From NCBI GenBank assembly GCA_019218445.1, contig JAHUUM010000020.1:1-40166 (forward strand): a stretch of 40,166 nt of DNA. Reading direction: 5' to 3'. The notes beneath the pieces were generated by a model. That model ran no database searches, was not told the DNA's origin, and saw only the letters and a list, made by a program, of their open reading frames with translations. Shown in pieces: positions 1 through 8,178 of the stretch (position 1 is its first letter; each line of letters begins with the position of its first letter). Made by a program: the position numbers and the translations under genes. This stretch comes from Weeksellaceae bacterium TAE3-ERU29. GTDB lineage: Bacteria > Bacteroidota > Bacteroidia > Flavobacteriales > Weeksellaceae.

Positions 1-1073
1 TTTAGAAAAGCTTCTAAATCTTCACTTTCTTGAACGGTCAAATCCAAAGGTTTCATAAGTGAATCTATAACGGGATAAAGAGGATCTGCTTCTTTTTCCT
101 CTTTAGTTGGATTCATCATTTGCATTCCACTTTGATACATACTGATAACACCTATTAAATCATCAAACAAACCATTATGCATCCAAGGACGGGTATTTAG
201 TAAATCTCTAAGAGAAGGTGTAAGGAATTTTCCGACATCATCAGGATTTTTAGTGATATTGTAACGCCCTAAATCCTCATATTCTCGTCCGTAATATGTA
301 AGCCCTATATTATGAAATTTTTGGTCGGTTAGATATTTTCCGTTATGGCAATTCATACAACGTCCTTTTGTTCTGAAAACGTGTAAACCTCTTATTTCAC
401 TATCATTTAGTGCTTTATAATCACCAAGCATAAAATCATCTACTCGGCTCGGCTGACTTTTAATAGTCTTTTGAAAGGCTGCCAATGCTTTTAAAATTTT
501 ATCTTCCGTGATTTCTTTTTGTCCGTAGGCTTTTAGGAATAAATCGGGATAGGCTTTGATTTTACTAAGTTTTTCGGGGAGTTTTTTAAGCTCCATATTC
601 ATTTCGTTGTGAGCCCCAATAGGTCCAATGGCTTGTTCTTCCAAAGAAGAAGCTCTACCATCCCAGAAAAATATATTTTTAGAAGCTACGTTAAAAATAC
701 TCGGAGTGTTTCGGCTACCTTCCAAATGGTCGTGTCCTATGGCTTTTTCGGTGTGAGTTGTCCAGCCCATTTCGGGATTGTGGCACGTACTGCAAGAAAT
801 TTGGTTAGAGCTTGAAAGTTTTGGGTCAAAAAATAATTTCAAACCTAAAACAACTTCGGGATTTTCCATTGTGGAATAGTAAGCTGTATCTGTGGTGATT
901 GGCGATAATTCTTCCCATTCTACGCCTTTATCTATGGTAGGTTTAGGCCATTCAGAAACAGGTTTTTTGTATAAATCTACAATAGAATATTCCTCATTTT
1001 TTTCTTTGGAATTGTTATTTTTACACGAGAAAAATAATAGAGTAAAAAAAGATAAAATGAAAAATTTCTTCAT
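1..1073 (-). CDS. Di-haem cytochrome c peroxidase (MauG/CcpA family), 3' end cut off by window edge
   Basis: The gene starts at the ATG at 1073 and stays open to the left edge, so about 357 residues are visible and probably only a short C-terminal stretch is missing. The N-terminus is a lipoprotein signal with a lipobox ending FFSC (Cys17). Two c-type haem motifs are visible, CSTCH at about residues 94-98 and CMNCH at about 239-243, which is the arrangement of periplasmic di-haem peroxidases. Family members reduce hydrogen peroxide with electrons from small cytochromes or oxidise protein or metal substrates. It starts 4 nt after the DUF6850 gene stop and is the last visible gene of the TonB receptor operon, which suggests a role tied to the imported ligand. 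The family call is firm; the substrate is unknown. Confidence 0.9.
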   Translation of the reverse strand, partial: MKKFFILSFFTLLFFSCKNNNSKEKNEEYSIVDLYKKPVSEWPKPTIDKGVEWEELSPITTDTAYYSTMENPEVVLGLKLFFDPKLSSSNQISCSTCHNPEMGWTTHTEKAIGHDHLEGSRNTPSIFNVASKNIFFWDGRASSLEEQAIGPIGAHNEMNMELKKLPEKLSKIKAYPDLFLKAYGQKEITEDKILKALAAFQKTIKSQPSRVDDFMLGDYKALNDSEIRGLHVFRTKGRCMNCHNGKYLTDQKFHNIGLTYYGREYEDLGRYNITKNPDDVGKFLTPSLRDLLNTRPWMHNGLFDDLIGVISMYQSGMQMMNPTKEEKEADPLYPVIDSLMKPLDLTVQESEDLEAFL

Positions 1074-1077
1074 TAGT

Positions 1078-2571
1078 TTAGAAGTTTATCCCCGATGAAA
1101 CTGAAAATATAGTATTCGTATTTTTACCAAAAAATATAAATTCACTCCCCAGTTTTGCAAAGGTACTGAAAGTATTCATTTTATGATTAAATTGAATATT
1201 GAATTTAGTATTTGTAAAACCTTTACTTAATAACAAATAATTTCTTTCTATCATATCCCCGATGGCTTTATCATTATTTAATAAAGTTTCTTTTTTCAAA
1301 GTTTTATGATATTGGAAATCAAATTGAAACTGCAATAAATTACGAGGGTTAATTGTATAAAAATAATTCAAATTAAATCCTGAATTTAAGTAATCAAAAT
1401 TTTGAAAACTAACGGGATAAATATTTTTTTCTCGATGAGCTTCATAATTGATATAGGGTGAAAAATAGAGATTGTATTTTGTGGAATGATACATTCCGCT
1501 TAGTTGAAAAATCTCGTTGTTAAGAGAATAATTCTCATTTTGAGCGATAATTTCATTAATAGAACTTCGCCCTTTAAGAATAGACTCTACTCCAAGTTTT
1601 GAATTTAAAATATAGTCGATTTTTACACCATATTTATTTTCGGAAGTAGTGTTAAACAGTTTTGTAACGGAGGTTTCTATATTTCTGTTTTTGAGTTTTG
1701 AGGCTTCTATATTGGTAGAAAGCCGAATAATTTTATCAAAATTTAATTCATTGAAATTAAAATTGATAAATAAGTTTTTTTGTCTGGAATTTACAAGTTG
1801 AACACCTCCCGAATAACCGAATCCGTCATAAAAAGAATCGGTTTTGTCGCCTTTTAAAAGGTGATTGTAATTTCCTAATCCGTTGAGGTGAAAAATAGGA
1901 ACTTTTTCTCTTTCATTAAAAAATAAAATCTCGTTGGATTGTGAATATTTTTGGATTCCTGCATTTAGTCCAATATTAAAATGGAGAATATTTTTCCATT
2001 TAATTCCCGTATTTAATTTTAGATTGGAACTTATATTTTGAGGTCTCGGGTCTTTGCTCCTACTGGCAAGTTTTGCCTGATAATCAATGGAAGCACCCCA
2101 ATCAAATTGTTTGGTTTTCTTGGAAACTCCACCTAAAAAAGCATAGTTTTCTTGTTGCATATCACCACCTTTCTCGTCTGCCGTAAAATACGGATAGAGA
2201 ATGGAATAATCGACACTTCCGTTCCAAGTAATATTTTTATGAGAAATGTTGTTGTAAGACGCATTTCCCCAGAGTGTTAAACTCTGATTTAAAGGATAAT
2301 AAGATTTGGCTTTTATACCAAAATCATTACTGTGTTCAGGTTTTTGAATAAGGTAATTCTGATTTTTTTCTTGTTTATAATTAACCTCTAAAGAGGATAA
2401 TCTATAATTTCCGAAATCTGGCATAAATGCCGGATTTCGGAAAATAGAATTATAAAATTGTTTTTCGTTTTGTTGCTCTTTTAGTTTTATAAAAAGACTG
2501 TCTTGTTCTTGAGCATTTGCAAAAGAATTTAGTATTAAAAATCCTAAAAGTAAGTAAGAAAACTTATTCAT
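1078..2571 (-). CDS. Outer-membrane beta-barrel protein, DUF6850-like
   Basis: A 497-residue protein with a Sec signal peptide (residues 1-20, ending ANA) and a long body of alternating polar and hydrophobic strands. It ends in a terminal phenylalanine (SSGINF), as expected for an outer-membrane barrel. I recognise it as DUF6850-like mainly from its context next to a DUF4876 lipoprotein and a TonB receptor. It lies 2 nt downstream of the DUF4876 gene and 4 nt upstream of the cytochrome peroxidase gene, so the four are surely cotranscribed. Function is not established; a surface or outer-membrane partner of the receptor is the natural inference. Confidence 0.75.
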   Translation of the reverse strand: MNKFSYLLLGFLILNSFANAQEQDSLFIKLKEQQNEKQFYNSIFRNPAFMPDFGNYRLSSLEVNYKQEKNQNYLIQKPEHSNDFGIKAKSYYPLNQSLTLWGNASYNNISHKNITWNGSVDYSILYPYFTADEKGGDMQQENYAFLGGVSKKTKQFDWGASIDYQAKLASRSKDPRPQNISSNLKLNTGIKWKNILHFNIGLNAGIQKYSQSNEILFFNEREKVPIFHLNGLGNYNHLLKGDKTDSFYDGFGYSGGVQLVNSRQKNLFINFNFNELNFDKIIRLSTNIEASKLKNRNIETSVTKLFNTTSENKYGVKIDYILNSKLGVESILKGRSSINEIIAQNENYSLNNEIFQLSGMYHSTKYNLYFSPYINYEAHREKNIYPVSFQNFDYLNSGFNLNYFYTINPRNLLQFQFDFQYHKTLKKETLLNNDKAIGDMIERNYLLLSKGFTNTKFNIQFNHKMNTFSTFAKLGSEFIFFGKNTNTIFSVSSGINF

Positions 2572-2573
2572 AA

Positions 2574-4097
2574 TTAGTAATTTGAAACAGAAGGATTACT
2601 TTCTTCAAAATCAATAGTTGAATTATTGGTATCCTGTAAAAATTTCTTGCCATTATTCTCCTGAATTACTTTTCTCTTTATACTTTTCCCGTAACGAGAT
2701 CCGCTATTATAACCAATAGAAGCCCAACCTTTATCAAGTGAAGGGTCTGTTATAATCCATTGGAATTCATCTTTATTACTGATATTTACTGCGTCTACAA
2801 TCCATTTATTTGGTATTTTATATGCAGATTCGGAACTTTCAAAAGATCCACCGGGATAATGATACACATAAGAATAATCATACTTATAATTAGCTAAATA
2901 TTGTTCTTTCGTCATGTTTTCCGGTAATCTAAAAATAACAAAACCATTCACTCCTTGTTGATTAAGTACCATTTTTTCTCTAAAATTAATCATATTTGGT
3001 ACACTTGGATTATCTACATCATCAGAATCCTCATAAAAATATTCAAACTTAGCTTTACTTAAATCAAAAGAATTAGAATTGTTCGTTTTATGGTTAATAG
3101 CTTGGTTTGCTACAATAAAAGATTCTCCGGGTTGGATAGGATAATCGGTTCCATTCCCCGGTATTTGTATCATAGCATCTCCTGCAAATGCTTCATTCAT
3201 AATATTCGGATTAAAATCCTGTTTATCTGATGTTTGAAACTTAGATTGAACGATAATCAGCCCATCAGCATAAAGCACTTTATCGGTATTATTGTGAATT
3301 TTAAAATAATCGTCATCAACATAATATGCTCCTTGTGGTGTACGAGTTCCTGCAAAGAAAATTTCTTCAATTATTAAATCTTTTTGATTAGATCTTAAGC
3401 TTAATTGAATATCTGTAGTTTCAGAATCTTTAGCTAAACTTATTTGACTTATAAAAGCTCCGATACCACTTTCCAATGAGTTTCCTTCAAAATTATAAAC
3501 AACATTTCCGTCTATACTAATTTCGTAACTTCCTTGTGGCAATTCAATTTCTAAAGGTTTTCCGGATATTGATTTCTCTGTTTCAATATTCGTATTAATT
3601 TCTTTGAATTTAATCTTAGCATCTTTATATGCTGTAATTTCAATTCCTTTAGGAGCTATAAAGTTCAATTTCAAAAATGTGCTATTAACCTGACTTCCTT
3701 CCGCTCCTTGAGTAGAGCCTATACTTAATAAAATATCTTCAGTCTTTGTACTTTTATCTAATTTCACTTGTTTTACAGAAGCATTAGCACTTCCTTTTTT
3801 AACCTCTCCATTAAAAGTATAGCTAATATTTCCGCTTACATTAATATCGTAATTTCCTTGTCTTAAATCTACAGTAATAGAATTTCCTGAAACTTTTTCC
3901 TCAGTTGTAATATTAGTTCCGGTTTCCGTAAATTTTATTTTCACATTCTCATAATCTGTAATTTCAACACCGTCGGGAGTTGAGAAGTTAATGGTTAGTT
4001 TTGTTTTTTGTATAACGATATCTTCATCGTCATTATTACAAGCGTTTAGCACAAATAATGCTACTAAAGCTGTAAAAAAGTACTTAATTGTTTTCAT
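2574..4097 (-). CDS. DUF4876 lipoprotein with two internal repeats
   Basis: A 507-residue lipoprotein: the signal ends in the lipobox LNAC, followed by a short NNDDED linker typical of exported Bacteroidota lipoproteins. Two homologous segments of about 95 residues follow (roughly 31-125 and 140-238). Each begins with an L-(T/K)-(I/L)-NF strand and carries a GxY(D/E)IS(V/I)(D/S)GN motif, suggesting two beta-sandwich units. The remainder (about 245-507) matches what I know of the DUF4876 domain, starting near EEIFFAGTRTP. It lies 11 nt after the TonB receptor gene. By analogy with other receptor-lipoprotein pairs it could be a surface ligand-binding protein, but no ligand can be read from the sequence. 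Confidence 0.82.
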   Translation of the reverse strand: MKTIKYFFTALVALFVLNACNNDDEDIVIQKTKLTINFSTPDGVEITDYENVKIKFTETGTNITTEEKVSGNSITVDLRQGNYDINVSGNISYTFNGEVKKGSANASVKQVKLDKSTKTEDILLSIGSTQGAEGSQVNSTFLKLNFIAPKGIEITAYKDAKIKFKEINTNIETEKSISGKPLEIELPQGSYEISIDGNVVYNFEGNSLESGIGAFISQISLAKDSETTDIQLSLRSNQKDLIIEEIFFAGTRTPQGAYYVDDDYFKIHNNTDKVLYADGLIIVQSKFQTSDKQDFNPNIMNEAFAGDAMIQIPGNGTDYPIQPGESFIVANQAINHKTNNSNSFDLSKAKFEYFYEDSDDVDNPSVPNMINFREKMVLNQQGVNGFVIFRLPENMTKEQYLANYKYDYSYVYHYPGGSFESSESAYKIPNKWIVDAVNISNKDEFQWIITDPSLDKGWASIGYNSGSRYGKSIKRKVIQENNGKKFLQDTNNSTIDFEESNPSVSNY

Positions 4098-4108
4098 TTA
4101 ATATATAT

Positions 4109-6868
4109 TTAAAAATTAATATTCATTTCCATTCCAAAATAAGGGCTTTCCAGACCTCTGCGTTTTATCTTTACTCCATTTACGTAATAATCGCTATATA
4201 CGTTAAATAATTTATTCACGTACATAGAAATCGTGAAGTATTGATAAAACTTTTTGGATATTTTTATATGTGCGTTTGCCGAAAATGGCGTTCTTTTGCT
4301 ATCGAACAAACTCGGGTTATAATTGATGTTCAGCCATTGCAAAACGTAATCTTTCTTTTCATTTTCTCCGTAGGGGTGTTTTTCCCCATTGCTGTCAATA
4401 TAATGCGTTGGCGTTCCGTTTTGCGGAAGTTGTTTATTTAAGAAATACCAATTAAAATCAACTCTAAAAGAAGTAGTTAAATCTAAACTCGGAATATAAG
4501 TATCCGCCGTTAAAGCTGAATTAAATTCCTCTCGGAAATAGCTGTCTTCATCATCGTATAAACCTAAATTATATCTTTTTTCACCATTTAAAATCATCTT
4601 TTTAGGAAATTTGTAAACAGGTAAGCTATTTCTGTATTCTGTTTGAAACCACGCTCCGTTAAAAGTAAAACGCGTGTTAATTCCCTTGAATCTTTTTCCG
4701 CTGTATTGGAATTCAATTCCTTTTTTATAAATGGCACTTCCGTTACTTTCTTTGTCCGATAAAATCAATGCTTTTTTGGTTTCAAAAGGTAGATTTTCAA
4801 CCAAAGGAGCTGAAGTTATGGTAGAATGATTGATGTGGGAAGCATCGTATTTTTTATAACTAATTGATTTGTAATCATACATTTGTCTAAATCCGGAAGT
4901 CATTACCTCAGAAAAATAAGTTACATAAAATTGATGATAATCGTATTTTGCTCCCAGTCGGATTTCTCGTTTTAAATTTACCGCCGGTTTCAAATCATAA
5001 TTAGTCTGCGGAACGATATATGTTTGAAAATGTACTCTACGGAAATCCTTGTTATTATGATAGTAATTGAATTGAATAAAATCCCAATAAATATCTTGCG
5101 GATATAACATAGATTGCGTTGGCATTTTAGTACTTTTTCCCCAGCCGAAAGTTAGATTTAAGTCTAAATGTTTTTGATTTTTAAAATTGATTTTAGGAAG
5201 ATCGATTTTAAAATTGGCTCTTGGGTCAAAATAGGTTTTCCCGTGCATTGTGTACGAATTTGCAAGTCCTGCTAAAGAGTTACTTCTCACGCCCAAATTG
5301 AAAAGGAATTTAGTATTTTTCCATTTCCATTCGGTATTATTTTCCAGGTAGAAAGCCAAGATATTCATAGCGGGAACGTCTTTAAAAGCACGGGGGCGCG
5401 TAATCATTTCGGGTGAGGGCGGGTGAGCCAAATCATAAACTTGACCGAGTCCGTTATTTTTGGAATACGACCAATTTCCACCCCAAAGAATCGTATTTTT
5501 TACCGATGAAATATTGAATTTACTCTCTCCCGATAAATTAACGAAAATATCCAAAGGTTTTCCGTCAATTAAAAGATTAGAAACATAAGTCGGCTCAACG
5601 AAAATTCCGTAATGTTCGCCTTCATCATAATTAACGGGCAAGGCGGAAGCACCACTAATTTGTACCCATTTGGTTTGATTTAGTTTGTCAAAACTCTGAC
5701 TGACACTAAAAGAAAAGTCTACATTATCAACCAACAGACGATTAAATTCTATATTGAAATTATTAGCAATCCGTATGTTCTTATAATCGGATTTGTATGA
5801 ATTTCCTTTATTAAATTCAATATCGGGATCGTTTTTTTCTTCGTCAATAGTTCCCGTATAATCGAAACTAAAAATCCATTTTAAAGGATTTTGGGTCTGA
5901 AATATTTTTTGAGTTCTAACGGAAGCCGTGTAACGTTTGTAATTCTCAAAATCGTTGCGAGGATCAGCTTTTGCGTTGAGGTAATCAATATCAAAATTAA
6001 GCGTGAAATCATTATTAAAATCAAAGCCTTTCCCTACGTAAAATAATTTGCTAAAGCCGTCAGCCTTAAATCTTGCCGACCAATCGCTTTCGCCTTTTTT
6101 ACGAATAATTTTAATAAGACCACTACTTAAATCACCATATTTTACTGATGGAATTCCTCTCACAACTTCCACTTTTTCAATATTGTCGGTGCTGATACTT
6201 CGCATATCTACTCCTTTTCTGACACTGTTGCGTTTTCTATCCGCATAACCTGAAATAGGATTGATAAGCATTTCTCCGCCAACGGTTTGTTGCATATTTG
6301 CATTAGAATTGATAGGAATATCGTCAACCACAAAAGAAGTCCCTAAAGAACCAATATCGTAATCTTTACTGCGGATTCCCGTTTCTCTCAAAGTGATGTG
6401 ATTTGCTTGATTTAGCAATGGCCTATGAACTCTATTCCCAGGCAAAAGACTCAATAAATCACTAAAACTTGAAGGTTGCAAATGTTGCATTGCTCGTTTG
6501 TTGATAACCGAAGTGGACGTTGGTGCATCTTTTTCCTTAGCCGTAACAACTACCTCTTGCAACTCGATTTTCTTTTCACTCAATACAATATTAAAGATAG
6601 TATCTTTCGTGATTTGGATTGATTTATAAACGGGTATATAAGTGATATGAGAAATTTTTAAATTGTAAGTTCCCGAACTCAAATCAAAAAAGGCTATTCC
6701 TTTTTCATTTGTAATTGAATTAAAATCTTTATTATTTGATAGGGAGATATTAGCACTTTTTATAGGATTTCTGAGTGTGTCTTTCACTGTAAATTGCACT
6801 TGAAATTGGGCAATAGCATTGTAACAATAAAATACTGAGATTATTACCGTTAATAAATGCTTTGTCAT
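4109..6868 (-). CDS. TonB-dependent outer-membrane receptor with N-terminal carboxypeptidase-regulatory-like domain
   Basis: A 919-residue protein. The signal peptide (1-21) is followed by a carboxypeptidase-regulatory-like beta domain (about 22-93), a TonB-box-like LQEVVVTA stretch near residue 100, a plug domain (about 118-255, including VEVVRGIPSVKYG) and a barrel to the C-terminal aromatic residue. Such receptors import iron complexes, cobalamin, other metals or small organic ligands using the proton motive force through TonB. It is the first gene of the operon. A TAnnTTTG -7 element and a perfect 7-1-7 palindrome lie just upstream, consistent with metal-dependent repression. It is not a classic SusC because no SusD partner follows. 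The ligand is unknown. Confidence 0.92.
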   Translation of the reverse strand: MTKHLLTVIISVFYCYNAIAQFQVQFTVKDTLRNPIKSANISLSNNKDFNSITNEKGIAFFDLSSGTYNLKISHITYIPVYKSIQITKDTIFNIVLSEKKIELQEVVVTAKEKDAPTSTSVINKRAMQHLQPSSFSDLLSLLPGNRVHRPLLNQANHITLRETGIRSKDYDIGSLGTSFVVDDIPINSNANMQQTVGGEMLINPISGYADRKRNSVRKGVDMRSISTDNIEKVEVVRGIPSVKYGDLSSGLIKIIRKKGESDWSARFKADGFSKLFYVGKGFDFNNDFTLNFDIDYLNAKADPRNDFENYKRYTASVRTQKIFQTQNPLKWIFSFDYTGTIDEEKNDPDIEFNKGNSYKSDYKNIRIANNFNIEFNRLLVDNVDFSFSVSQSFDKLNQTKWVQISGASALPVNYDEGEHYGIFVEPTYVSNLLIDGKPLDIFVNLSGESKFNISSVKNTILWGGNWSYSKNNGLGQVYDLAHPPSPEMITRPRAFKDVPAMNILAFYLENNTEWKWKNTKFLFNLGVRSNSLAGLANSYTMHGKTYFDPRANFKIDLPKINFKNQKHLDLNLTFGWGKSTKMPTQSMLYPQDIYWDFIQFNYYHNNKDFRRVHFQTYIVPQTNYDLKPAVNLKREIRLGAKYDYHQFYVTYFSEVMTSGFRQMYDYKSISYKKYDASHINHSTITSAPLVENLPFETKKALILSDKESNGSAIYKKGIEFQYSGKRFKGINTRFTFNGAWFQTEYRNSLPVYKFPKKMILNGEKRYNLGLYDDEDSYFREEFNSALTADTYIPSLDLTTSFRVDFNWYFLNKQLPQNGTPTHYIDSNGEKHPYGENEKKDYVLQWLNINYNPSLFDSKRTPFSANAHIKISKKFYQYFTISMYVNKLFNVYSDYYVNGVKIKRRGLESPYFGMEMNINF

Positions 6869-6895
6869 ATCTGTTTTCTGTTAATAATAATAAAA

Positions 6896-6903
6896 CAAAT
6901 ATA
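6896..6903 (-). promoter_or_regulatory. Bacteroidota -7 promoter element for the TonB operon
   Basis: On the minus strand the bases read TATATTTG, a perfect match to the TAnnTTTG -7 consensus, about 28 nt upstream of the receptor ATG. No TTTG -33 element stands at the normal spacing, so activity may be weak or activator-dependent. Confidence 0.6.
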
Positions 6904-6910
6904 CAAAATT

Positions 6911-6925
6911 TATTAAGACTTAATA
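6911..6925. promoter_or_regulatory. 7-1-7 palindromic operator candidate (TATTAAG-A-CTTAATA)
   Basis: Positions 6911-6925 form a perfect palindrome of two 7-base arms around one central base. That geometry is typical of Fur-family and some other metalloregulator boxes. It sits immediately upstream of the -7 element of the TonB operon, where a bound protein would block the polymerase. A partial second copy, TATTAAGTCTT, lies at 6961-6971, so an 11-base stretch is also an exact inverted repeat of 6915-6925. Which regulator binds is not known. Confidence 0.55.
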
Positions 6926-7016
6926 TAAATAAATTGATTTTATTTAATAAACTAATTGATTATTAAGTCTTTCACAAAACTTATCAACCGTTAATTATTT
7001 ATATTATTTTCAATAA

Positions 7017-7733
7017 TTATGCTTGAATAATAAATATTGCAGGTCTTTTATGTAAATCTTCTTTAATATTTTTCCAATTTTTAATAATATCTGATTTTAT
7101 AAACTCAGTAGGAAGAGTAATATCACAAGCAACACATAAAGAAGTATTGGGACTTAATGTAGTGATTAAATCAGCTAATAATTTATTATTTCTGTAAGGT
7201 GTTTCTATAAAAATTTCGGCACTACCTTTTTTTAAACTATCGTTTTCGAGATTTTTTATAGCATTTTTTCTTTCTCGCTTATCAATAGGTAAATAACCAT
7301 GGAAAGTAAAAGATTGTCCGTTAAATCCTGAAGAAGCTAAAGCTAAGAATATAGAAGACGGCCCAACTAACGGCACTACCTCAAACCCATTTTGATGAGC
7401 CGATTTCACTAATAAAGCTCCAGGATCTGCTATTCCGGGCATTCCGGCTTCAGATAAAATCCCGATAGAGTGTCCTTGTTTTAATGGTTTTAATAATTTA
7501 GCAACCTCTTCGGGAGGTGTTCGCTTATCTAAAATCTCTATTTTAAGTTCAGATTGCTTTTTTTGTGGAGAAATGGCTTTGATAAAACGACGAGCAGATT
7601 TCTCATTTTCTACACAAAAATATTCTAACTCCTCTAATATCATAAGATTATAGGGAGGAATCACACGGTCTTTTGTATTTTCACCTAATAATGTCGGAAT
7701 CAAATAAACCTTCGGCTTATTTTCCTTCATCAT
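7017..7733 (-). CDS. SAM-dependent tetrapyrrole-methylase-fold protein, RsmI-like (16S rRNA 2'-O-methylation)
   Basis: A 238-residue protein of the tetrapyrrole methylase fold. The motif SEAGMPGIADPG (about residues 93-104) corresponds to the SDAGTPGISDPG signature of RsmI, and ETPYRN (about 178-183) fits the RsmI ESPHR region. RsmI methylates the ribose of C1402 in 16S rRNA. The protein is shorter than E. coli RsmI (about 285 residues) and seems to be the short Bacteroidota version, so an orthologous target is likely but not certain. Its start overlaps the upstream phosphatase gene by 17 nt, indicating one transcription unit with dnaA. Confidence 0.8.
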   Translation of the reverse strand: MMKENKPKVYLIPTLLGENTKDRVIPPYNLMILEELEYFCVENEKSARRFIKAISPQKKQSELKIEILDKRTPPEEVAKLLKPLKQGHSIGILSEAGMPGIADPGALLVKSAHQNGFEVVPLVGPSSIFLALASSGFNGQSFTFHGYLPIDKRERKNAIKNLENDSLKKGSAEIFIETPYRNNKLLADLITTLSPNTSLCVACDITLPTEFIKSDIIKNWKNIKEDLHKRPAIFIIQA

Positions 7734-8178
7734 AATTTTGTATAATAACGTCAGTTGCTTTATCTAATAACTGATAAACATGCTCAAAATCCTCTTCGTT
7801 ACCATAATAAGGATCAGGCACATTTTTATTAGAATCCGGCTCAAGTAAGTTCATTATCAGCTCTACTTTATACTGGTCTTTATTGTTTCTTGCATGTTTC
7901 ATTATGCTGTTATAGTTATTATCATCCATAACATAAATCACATCGAAATTATCAAAATCACTTTCTCTAAATTGTCTACAATAAATTCCTTCAGTAGAAA
8001 CATTATGCTCTTCTGCTACTTTAATTGCTCTTTTGTCCGGTCTTTCTCCTATATGGAAATCTCCTGTTCCTGCCGAATCTACCTTAATATTTCTATCACC
8101 TATTTTAGCTCTTAAAACTGCTTCAGCTAAAGGGGAACGACAAATATTCCCTAAACAAACCATTAAAACTTTTTTCAT
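7717..8178 (-). CDS. Low-molecular-weight protein-tyrosine phosphatase
   Basis: A 153-residue cytosolic phosphatase of normal family length. The P-loop CLGNICRS at the N-terminus supplies the catalytic Cys8 and Arg14 (CX5R). The general-acid aspartate is in the VPDPYYG motif near residue 120. Family members remove phosphate from tyrosine residues, or from arginine in some Gram-positive bacteria, via a cysteinyl-phosphate intermediate. The gene overlaps the dnaA stop by 4 nt (ATGA type) and the RsmI-like gene by 17 nt, so it is translationally coupled to both. The physiological substrate is unknown. Confidence 0.93.
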   Translation of the reverse strand: MKKVLMVCLGNICRSPLAEAVLRAKIGDRNIKVDSAGTGDFHIGERPDKRAIKVAEEHNVSTEGIYCRQFRESDFDNFDVIYVMDDNNYNSIMKHARNNKDQYKVELIMNLLEPDSNKNVPDPYYGNEEDFEHVYQLLDKATDVIIQNYDEGK

